A program made the translations under genes and the position numbers. The notes beneath the pieces were generated by a model. The model saw nothing but the letters and a program-made list of their open reading frames with translations. It ran no database searches and was not told the DNA's origin. Shown here in pieces: positions 5,877 through 10,984 of a DNA stretch of 10,984 bases (position 1 is the stretch's first letter; each line of letters starts with the position of its first letter). This stretch comes from Deinococcus marmoris DSM 12784 (GTDB lineage: Bacteria > Deinococcota > Deinococci > Deinococcales > Deinococcaceae): the NCBI RefSeq assembly GCF_000701405.1, contig NZ_JNIV01000126.1, positions 1-10,984 on the forward strand, written 5' to 3'.

Positions 5877-6407
5877 ATGGGTTCTGGAATTGCTTATAAA
5901 AAAATAGGCGATTTATATAGTGATGGAAAATATATAAAAGCTGATCTGGAGAAAGCACTCCTCAATTATGATAAAAGTGTCTACAATGGCTATACAGTTG
6001 CCCTATCAGATATAGCGGTCATCTACACTCTCATTAAAGATTACGGTAATATCATTCATAGCTGGGAAAAATATTTCGAATATCTTGATAAGCACAGTAA
6101 TCACGATGCTGACTTACCGACAAAAGCTATATTTTATATCCTTCTAAAGATTAGAAATAATGAGGGATTCAACTTCTATATGTGCTTCCTTGTGAATCCA
6201 TCCGAGATTTTTCTTCAAATAGACGAAGATATAAAATATCTTATCAGATCGATAAATAAAGACGTACAATGCATAAAGTTTTCAGACGAAAGAAACAACA
6301 GTAGGGAAACTGAAGAAATTCAATTAGAACTGGTAGAAAAAATAGCTGACGTAAAAGATTTGAAAGAGTGTCATAGTGTCTTCACGCGCCTGATAGACAG
6401 TCTCTGA
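5877..6407 (+). CDS. AT-rich Sel1/TPR-like hypothetical protein, 5' end unclear
   Basis: No catalytic family is recognised. The sequence is helical, with two pairs that look like Sel1/TPR repeats (GSGIAYKKIGDLYSDGKY, ALLNYDKSVYNGYTVALSDI, then IKDYGNIIHSWEKYFEYLDK), suggesting a protein-binding scaffold. The first ATG is at 5877, but the same frame is open from 5757. It reads as good protein there too (ESIDDLLYQADKILQGRDRS), so the true N-terminus is probably upstream. No start codon exists there. One lost base at ATGATGTCG (5761-5769) would give a start reading MDVESIDD. Codons are AT-rich (many AAA, ATA, TAT), in sharp contrast to all neighbours, a clear sign of horizontal acquisition. Lone repeat proteins of this kind are often immunity or accessory proteins; here that is speculation. 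Confidence 0.7.
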   Translation: MGSGIAYKKIGDLYSDGKYIKADLEKALLNYDKSVYNGYTVALSDIAVIYTLIKDYGNIIHSWEKYFEYLDKHSNHDADLPTKAIFYILLKIRNNEGFNFYMCFLVNPSEIFLQIDEDIKYLIRSINKDVQCIKFSDERNNSRETEEIQLELVEKIADVKDLKECHSVFTRLIDSL

Positions 6408-6597
6408 TGTTCCCTTCCCCACACGAACTGCCGCTAAACTGTAACACACGACTGGAATACCGAAAGAACGTAGACATATAGATCCTCTCCGTTTCTGACC
6501 CAAATCAGGCCGCTCATCAGATACGAATGTATACAGTTACTTTATGGAGATCACATACCCTTATCCAGGTGGGTGGGAATTCAAATAAGATGAGTGG

Positions 6598-7437
6598 ATG
6601 TGGAGCCAAGCAGACCATGAAAGGCTGCTGTTGACTCTGGCGGTTGCCGAGTCCCAGCAGCAGCTCCTGGATCAGTTGGTGCAGGGTTCTGTCAAGACAC
6701 TCACGGGGGTCACGCTGTGGCGTCAGGAGGACGGAACCCTGGCGTTGCAGGGGTGGTCCGGCACGGCGCACGAAGAGGGCAAGCCCATTCCCTTGCCGGG
6801 TGCGCCGAACTATCTGTTGGGATGGACACCGGAAGCACCCTTGCCAGCTTCGGCTCAGGCCGTGCTGGGGTTGAGACTGCTGTACCTGGACGCCCTTCAC
6901 GAGAAGCTCCAGTTGAGTGATCGGCTGTCGATGCTCCATCACGCGGCCCTCACCGATCCACTGACAGGACTGGACAATCGACGTGCTTTTGACGCAGATG
7001 TGGAAGCTGCGGAGGGGGCGCACAACGACTTCGCTGTGGTATTTATTGATCTGAATGGGTTCAAAGCGCTGAATGACAAGTTCGGGCACGCGCTGGGGGA
7101 CTCGCTTCTGCGGGGCTATGGGGTCTGGCTCTCGCGCGTGACGCATCAACGCGCGCAGGTCTACCGCCTGGGAGGCGATGAGTTCGTTGTCCTGGTGCGT
7201 GACACCGTGCTGTCGCCGGAAGCATTCTCCGTCTGGGCGATGGACCGGCTGCAAATTCCTTTTGTCGACGGCGTGAGCGCAGCAATCGGGATTGCGTGGC
7301 GGCATGAGTGTGAGAATGTTCGGGCGGTGTTGAGCCTGGCAGATGAGCGGATGTACTTTGCTAAGAAAATGTACGCTGCCCAGAAAGCAGAGCGTTCTAC
7401 GATTGCCCTTCAGGAACGTCGGCGCTTCCGCACTTGA
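6598..7437 (+). CDS. GGDEF diguanylate cyclase
   Basis: This makes the second messenger c-di-GMP from two GTP in the cytoplasm. The C-terminal GGDEF domain (about residues 115-260) opens with LTDPLTGLDNRRAF, has metal-binding D151 in FIDLNGFKALND, and an intact GGDEF active loop at 192-196 in YRLGGDEFVVL. The I-site RxxD expected at 183-186 is absent (HQRA), so product inhibition through this site is unlikely. Residues 1-110 are helical with a small beta part and resemble a degenerate GAF-like or signalling input module. There is no membrane segment. A TAA in frame 12 bases upstream limits the start to the ATG at 6598; the ribosome site is weak. With the HD-GYP gene it forms a make-and-break c-di-GMP pair in one neighbourhood. 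The 190 bases before it (6408-6597) hold no gene. Confidence 0.92.
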   Translation: MWSQADHERLLLTLAVAESQQQLLDQLVQGSVKTLTGVTLWRQEDGTLALQGWSGTAHEEGKPIPLPGAPNYLLGWTPEAPLPASAQAVLGLRLLYLDALHEKLQLSDRLSMLHHAALTDPLTGLDNRRAFDADVEAAEGAHNDFAVVFIDLNGFKALNDKFGHALGDSLLRGYGVWLSRVTHQRAQVYRLGGDEFVVLVRDTVLSPEAFSVWAMDRLQIPFVDGVSAAIGIAWRHECENVRAVLSLADERMYFAKKMYAAQKAERSTIALQERRRFRT

Positions 7438-7542
7438 ACCCGTGCAGCAAGACAGCAACCTCCTCCTGAAGGAGCAGGAGAAGGCGGAGGCGTGAGCCAC
7501 GGCTGTTGCGACATGTGTTGGAGATGGGGTCAGGACACGATT

Positions 7543-7651
7543 GATACTGGTGGCGAAGTCTGGTGACGGTCTCGCAGAACAGTGTTTTTCGTGACTTCGC
7601 CACCGGCGTCTACCGATGAAGAGGTGAGATTTTGACTTCGCCACCAGTATC
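7543..7651. mobile_element. 109-bp mini-element with perfect 18-bp inverted ends and 6-bp target duplication
   Basis: The left end GATACTGGTGGCGAAGTC (7543-7560) is the exact reverse complement of the right end (7634-7651). The direct repeat ACGATT flanks both ends exactly (7537-7542, 7652-7657). A third copy of the inner part of the end, GACTTCGCCACC, lies inside at 7593-7604, so the element may be a nested or extended form of a shorter 62-bp unit. It is too short to encode a transposase. The half 7541-7592 recurs inverted at 1903-1954. It lies in the gene-free gap 7438-7791 after the GGDEF gene. Confidence 0.8.
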
Positions 7652-7824
7652 ACGATTGAGCAATTTTTGTACGCTAAGCAAAAGCAACACCTGAGTAGGG
7701 CGGTCTAGGAGATCCCTCAGCGGAAGGTGCCAGCTCACTTTCAGCCAAACTTGACCAGGATGCGAGTCCGTGCGGAGCAACGCATCCCACGATGCCCTGC
7801 CCGCAAAATTGCGACACTCGGAAC

Positions 7825-8244
7825 ATGACCCTTCAATCCGCGCCACTTTCCATCGGACACCTGGCCGCCGAGACCGGTGAAAGGGTCAAGGCTCTGCGCT
7901 ACTGGACGGACCTCGGTCTCCTTGAGCACCGACGCAAAGAAAGCGGCTACCGGACGTACACCGCTGAGAGTGTGGCGCGCGTGCAGTTCATCCGCTCCGC
8001 CCAGCACGTTGGGTTTACCCTCAGTGAGATCGCCGGCATCCTCCGCCTTCGGGCGGAGGGCTACAAGCCGTGCGCGGAGGTCCGAGAAGAGCTGCAAGTG
8101 CATCTCCAGGCCGTGCGCCAGCACCTGACCCAGCTCCAGGCGTTGGAGGCCGAACTCGCCGGGCGGCTGGCGTATGCCCAGATGCACCCTGATCCCGAGT
8201 GCGATACGGCAGGCTGCGTGTACCTGAATCCACCGGCCCCTTGA
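7825..8244 (+). CDS. MerR-family metal-responsive regulator
   Basis: This dimeric activator twists a long-spacer promoter when it binds its ligand. The winged helix at the N-terminus is typical (LSIGHLAAETG, ALRYWTDLGLLE, ESGYRTYTAESVARVQFIRS, GFTLSEIAGIL). A dimerisation helix follows at about residues 85-120. Cys83 (GYKPCAEV) and a C-terminal pair, Cys126 and Cys131 (ECDTAGC), give three thiols. They are placed roughly like the Hg(II) or heavy-metal ligands of MerR/ZntR/PbrR, so a soft metal is the likely signal (inference). I chose the ATG at 7825 because the fold starts there; an ATG at 7792 is possible but has no ribosome site. An inverted repeat GGATGCG/CGCATCC (7758-7764, 7781-7787) may be its own operator. 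Confidence 0.88.
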   Translation: MTLQSAPLSIGHLAAETGERVKALRYWTDLGLLEHRRKESGYRTYTAESVARVQFIRSAQHVGFTLSEIAGILRLRAEGYKPCAEVREELQVHLQAVRQHLTQLQALEAELAGRLAYAQMHPDPECDTAGCVYLNPPAP

Positions 8245-8272
8245 CTCTCCCTCTGAGGGGAGACTCTAGTTT
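8241..8272 (+). promoter_or_regulatory. MerR-type promoter and operator with 20-bp spacer
   Basis: The -35 TTGACT (8241-8246) is followed by a 20-base spacer and the -10 TAGTTT (8267-8272). The spacer holds a dyad with arms TCTCCC and GGGAGA (8246-8251, 8258-8263). Over-long spacers with a central dyad are the hallmark of MerR-activated promoters; the layout closely parallels the E. coli zntA promoter. The -35 overlaps the end of the regulator gene. The -10 ends only 5 bases before the next ATG, so the message should be leaderless. Confidence 0.82.
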
Positions 8273-8277
8273 TGGAC

Positions 8278-8745
8278 ATGGAACTCAACTGCTGCGCCTC
8301 CAGCGCCCCCGGGCAGGACGTAACGTCCTGCCCGGTGAGTGGCACCCGTGGAAAAGCGGTGCCCCTGATCACCCTCAAGGCCCTGCTGACCCCGCTCGCC
8401 CTGGCCCGACTGACGCCGGAAGACACTTTCCGGTTCTGCCCGGACCCCACCTGCGACGTCGTGTACTTCAACGCGGCCCAGATCTGCCGCACGGAAGACC
8501 TCAAAGTGCTGGTCTTCCAGAAGGATCAAGCTCCTGGGGTTCCGGTCTGTTATTGCTTCGGTCACACGCGGGCTGACCTCAGCGCGGCAGCGGCCTCGGG
8601 GACGGGTCAGGCCCTGGAAACGTCCATCCGCGCCCATATCCAGGCCGGGCGCTGCGGGTGTGAGGTCAACAACCCGCAGGGCAGGTGCTGCCTGGGCAAT
8701 GTCGTGGCCTTGCTGCGAACCCTGGACCGCCAGGAGCAGGCGTGA
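8278..8745 (+). CDS. CopZ-N-like cysteine-rich metallochaperone (putative Zn and [2Fe-2S] protein)
   Basis: This 155-aa protein has 12 cysteines (5, 6, 18, 54, 59, 70, 91, 93, 126, 128, 137, 138). The core [13 protein letters not shown], then CYCFGH, then GRCGC and GRCCLG matches the N-terminal domain of Archaeoglobus CopZ. In that family one zinc and one [2Fe-2S] cluster are bound by conserved cysteines; the CxC at 91-93 and cysteines among 126-137 are the likely cluster ligands here. Its role is thought to be metal delivery, or redox conversion before efflux or reduction. The ATG at 8278 follows the MerR-type promoter with no room for a leader. Its TGA overlaps the next start as GTGA, so the two genes were translationally coupled. 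Confidence 0.85.
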   Translation: MELNCCASSAPGQDVTSCPVSGTRGKAVPLITLKALLTPLALARLTPEDTFRFCPDPTCDVVYFNAAQICRTEDLKVLVFQKDQAPGVPVCYCFGHTRADLSAAAASGTGQALETSIRAHIQAGRCGCEVNNPQGRCCLGNVVALLRTLDRQEQA

Positions 8746-8855
8746 CCCGCTACGACGCCGTGGTGATCGGCGGGGGGATGGCGGGTCTGCCGCTGGCGCT
8801 CAAACTGGGCTTCAAGGGACGCTCCGTCGCACTGATCGAGCGGGGGCAGCTCAGC
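8742..8855 (+). pseudogene. 5' fragment of a mercuric-reductase-like flavoprotein gene
   Basis: From the GTG at 8742 the protein begins [20 protein letters not shown], a perfect FAD-binding Rossmann start (GxGxxG). It continues KLGFKGRSVALIERGQL. In MerA and related disulfide reductases the redox GGTCVNVGC motif should follow, but here the sequence changes to SSAETCAHAG, which is not part of the family. The remaining 400 or so residues are missing. The break falls next to a small palindrome, CTCAGC-TCG-GCTGAG (8850-8864). The fragment can fold as at most one nucleotide-binding half and cannot be an active reductase. The cut joins this cassette to the riboflavin operon leader. Confidence 0.82.
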
Positions 8856-8892
8856 TCGGCTGAGACCTGCGCACATGCCGGGCATCCTCCAC

Positions 8893-8920
8893 TGGACAGG
8901 CCGTTTGCACGGCTTACATT
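8893..8920 (+). promoter_or_regulatory. Candidate promoter of the riboflavin operon
   Basis: TGGACA (8893-8898), a 16-base spacer and TACATT (8915-8920) stand about 50 bases before the riboswitch. The match to consensus is fair, not strong. A hairpin GGCCCAC/GTGGGCC (8951-8957, 8964-8970) lies between it and the riboswitch. Confidence 0.35.
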
Positions 8921-8971
8921 GTCTCACTGCGAACCTGCTACCGTCACCGTGGCCCACTCTCGGGTGGGCCG

Positions 8972-9147
<176 letters not shown>

Positions 9148-9154
9148 ACAACCC

Positions 9155-10258
9155 ATGTATACAGTGAATGCGCCGCCTGAAAGGGTGGCAGCGGCCCTGC
9201 CCACAGACGAGCGCTGGATGACGCTCGCGCTGGACCTGGCCGCCAGAGGACTCGGCCGAACAACTCCCAACCCACCTGTGGGCTGCGTCATCGTTCAGGA
9301 AGACGAGGCGGTGGGCCTGGGCTTTCATCCCAGAGCCGGTGAGCCGCACGCGGAAGTGTTCGCCCTGCGCGGCGCTGGAGCGGGGGCACACGGCGCAACT
9401 GCCTACGTCACCCTGGAACCCTGCCACCACCACGGGCGCACCCCGCCCTGCACGGACGCCCTGATCACGTCAGGAGTCCGCCGGGTGGTGGTGGCGGCGC
9501 TCGATCCGAATCCCAGAGTGGCCGGGTGCGGCGTGCAGGCGCTGCGCGACGCGGGAATCGACGTGACCGTGGGCGTGTTGGAAATCCAGGCGACGCGGCA
9601 GCAGGTAGGCTTCCGCAGCCTGATTGTCCGGGGCCGTCCCTGGGTGGTGGCCAAGTACGCCATGACCCTGGACGGCAAGGTGGCCGCACATGACGAGGGC
9701 AACGGCGCGGTCAGCGGCGAGGCGGCGCGGGCGCGGGCCATGACCTGGCGCGACACGCTGGACGCCGTCGCTGTCGGTAGCGGAACCCTGCACAGCGACG
9801 ATCCCGCCCTGACCACGCGGGGCCTCTCCGGGGGCCGGGACGCGCGCACCGTTGTGTTTGATCGCCGCGCCCAGTCCAGTCTCCAGGCCCGTGCGTGGCG
9901 TCCGGGCAGCGTGCTCGTGACGGCTCCCGACGCCGCAACATTGGCCTTTGAGGCGGCGAGCATCACCGTCGTGCGTGCCGAAACGCCCCAGAGTGCCCTG
10001 ACCCAACTGGGCCGCTTGGACATCTCCAGCCTGCTGCTCGAGGGCGGCCCTGGCCTGCTCAGCGCCTTTCTGGACGCCAGCCTGGTGGACGAGGTGCGGG
10101 TCTTCATCGCCCCAAAACTGCTGGGCCGTGGCCTGTCGCCGCTCACGTTGCCCGCCCGCCGCATGCATGAAGCTCAGGAGTTGCGCGACGTGACCGTGGA
10201 AACGCTCGGCCCAGATGTGCTGGTCACGGGCCTGCTGGGCGACATTCCCTGCCTTTGA
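9155..10258 (+). CDS. ribD: Bifunctional diaminohydroxyphosphoribosylaminopyrimidine deaminase / 5-amino-6-(5-phosphoribosylamino)uracil reductase
   Basis: This carries out the second and third steps of riboflavin synthesis from GTP: ring deamination, then NADPH reduction of the ribosyl side chain. The N-terminal deaminase (about 20-150) has TPNPPVGCVIV, the zinc and proton residues H65 and E67 (PHAEV), and the second zinc motif EPCHHHGRTPPC with C90 and C99. The C-terminal reductase (about 160-360) has KYAMTLDGKVA, VGSGTLHSDDPALT and LLEGGPGLLSAF. At 367 aa it matches the usual length. The ATG at 9155 follows GGTGA by 9 bases, buried in the riboswitch hairpin. The stop is 70 bases before ribE; two small hairpins (10270-10284 and 10288-10309) fill that gap. 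Confidence 0.97.
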   Translation: MYTVNAPPERVAAALPTDERWMTLALDLAARGLGRTTPNPPVGCVIVQEDEAVGLGFHPRAGEPHAEVFALRGAGAGAHGATAYVTLEPCHHHGRTPPCTDALITSGVRRVVVAALDPNPRVAGCGVQALRDAGIDVTVGVLEIQATRQQVGFRSLIVRGRPWVVAKYAMTLDGKVAAHDEGNGAVSGEAARARAMTWRDTLDAVAVGSGTLHSDDPALTTRGLSGGRDARTVVFDRRAQSSLQARAWRPGSVLVTAPDAATLAFEAASITVVRAETPQSALTQLGRLDISSLLLEGGPGLLSAFLDASLVDEVRVFIAPKLLGRGLSPLTLPARRMHEAQELRDVTVETLGPDVLVTGLLGDIPCL

Positions 10259-10328
10259 CGCATTTTCTCCTCTCCTCTGGAGAGCGAGGTGGCGGGCAGG
10301 CTTGCCACCATCACCACTGAGGTCAACT

Positions 10329-10913
10329 ATGTTTACTGGAATCATTGAGCAGCTTGGGCGAATCGCCCACACCATGGACACCACGGGCAACCTGACGGTC
10401 ACCATCGAACCGAACGAGATGTGGGGGGACCTCTCCCTGGGCGAGAGCATTGCCGTGAACGGCACCTGCCTGACCGTCACCACCTGGGACGGCGCGGGCT
10501 TCACGGTGGACCTCAGCCGCGAAACCCTGGCGAAGACCGCCCCCCACTGGCAGGGGGGTCACAAGGTCAATCTGGAACGGGCCATGACCGCGCAGGCCCG
10601 CTTCGGCGGCCACGTGGTCAGCGGACATGTCGATGGTGTGGGCGAGATTCTGGGCGTTGAGGCCCAGCCCGGCGCGTACACCATGACGGTGCGCGCCCCC
10701 GCCGCGCTGGCCCGTTACCTGGTGCCCAAAGGCAGCGTCACGGTGGACGGCGTGAGCCTGACCGTGGTGGATGTAGGTGGCCCAGCGGGCAGCCGCGCCG
10801 ATCTGCGTGCCGACGAGTTCACGCTGTGGCTGGTTCCGCACACCCTGGAGGTGACCACCCTGCACACCTGGACCGCCGGAACGCGGGTGAATCAATGGTT
10901 CGGACAGTTTTGA
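10329..10913 (+). CDS. ribE: Riboflavin synthase, alpha subunit
   Basis: This enzyme dismutates two 6,7-dimethyl-8-ribityllumazine into riboflavin and the pyrimidine substrate. It is 194 aa, slightly short for the family (about 200-220). Two tandem lumazine-binding beta-barrel repeats are seen: the first begins MFTGIIEQLG and includes VNGTCLTV and VDLSRETL; the second includes GGHVVSGHVDG and GSVTVDGVSLTVVDV. The ATG at 10329 is fixed by the invariant MFTGIIE start and has TGAGGT five bases before it; the frame is open a further 38 codons upstream, but that part is noise. Called ribE here; Bacillus naming uses ribE for the same enzyme and some species use ribC. It is in the ribD operon under the FMN riboswitch. 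Confidence 0.97.
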   Translation: MFTGIIEQLGRIAHTMDTTGNLTVTIEPNEMWGDLSLGESIAVNGTCLTVTTWDGAGFTVDLSRETLAKTAPHWQGGHKVNLERAMTAQARFGGHVVSGHVDGVGEILGVEAQPGAYTMTVRAPAALARYLVPKGSVTVDGVSLTVVDVGGPAGSRADLRADEFTLWLVPHTLEVTTLHTWTAGTRVNQWFGQF

Positions 10914-10976
10914 CGAAAAGTAGGGGTGGCCCAAAAAACGGGTCTCCGGTAGGGTGAGGTTCTCAAGCCCACACCC

Positions 10977-10982
10977 AAGGAG
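10977..10982 (+). promoter_or_regulatory. Ribosome-binding site for a downstream gene outside the window
   Basis: AAGGAG is a strong Shine-Dalgarno sequence placed at the very end, about 60 bases after ribE. Riboflavin operons usually continue with ribBA and ribH, so ribBA is the natural guess for the next gene. No start codon is visible. Confidence 0.5.
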
Positions 10983-10984
10983 AC

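Noticed and set aside
7397..7603. 68-codon minus ORF over the mini-element as a real gene
   Set aside because: It begins inside the element and ends antisense to GGDEF; only the 16-residue piece shared with 1903-1954 is of interest.
6517..7653. 378-codon open frame on - across the GGDEF gene
   Set aside because: Shadow of the clear GGDEF gene produced by GC-rich codon bias; no domain features.
9470..10504. 344-codon open frame on - across ribD and ribE
   Set aside because: Antisense shadow of two certain genes.

Overview
The window is GC-rich bacterial DNA that I read as Deinococcus or a close relative. The basis is indirect: GC-rich codon usage, a phytochrome-type sensor kinase end, several genes with a -10-like hexamer only 5-6 nt before the ATG (leaderless style, common in Deinococcus), and the protein families seen. 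No rRNA, tRNA or CRISPR array is visible.

Left part (1-2700): a histidine kinase end on + meets a minus-strand block converging on it. That block holds a 62-codon unknown ORF, a receiver-only response regulator, a small gene broken by one base, an 81-aa unknown protein and an HD-GYP c-di-GMP phosphodiesterase. A 279-bp non-autonomous element with 38-bp inverted ends and a 5-bp target duplication (AATGT) sits in the last codons of the response regulator. The empty site can be rebuilt exactly and restores a different C-terminus.

Middle (2770-4180): an IS3-family element (OrfA/OrfB, DDE motif, 4-bp duplication ACTC) has inserted into a roughly 100-bp internally deleted relative of itself, so each end looks duplicated. 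An 18-bp perfect palindrome arm pair lies inside the OrfB 3' end. Next come a terminator and an exported alpha/beta hydrolase (4281-5171, minus). After a gene-poor stretch there is a strikingly AT-rich Sel1/TPR-like ORF (5757-6407) with no normal start, probably acquired and perhaps broken.

Right part (6598-10984): a GGDEF diguanylate cyclase is followed by a 109-bp mini-element with perfect 18-bp inverted ends and a 6-bp duplication (ACGATT). Half of its sequence recurs at 1903-1954. Then comes a metal-response cassette: a MerR-family regulator, a textbook MerR-type promoter, a cysteine-rich CopZ-N-like Fe-S/zinc protein, and a flavoprotein disulfide reductase (mercuric-reductase-like) cut off after about 37 codons. 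The cut joins directly to the riboflavin operon: FMN riboswitch, a hairpin covering the ribD ribosome site, ribD, ribE, and a ribosome-binding site for a further gene beyond the edge.

Overall the window is a patchwork of signalling genes (two-component, c-di-GMP made and degraded) and a housekeeping rib operon, broken up by at least four small or full mobile elements. I see no complete novel defence or catalytic system. The most novel material is the set of small non-autonomous elements whose insertion histories can be read base by base.
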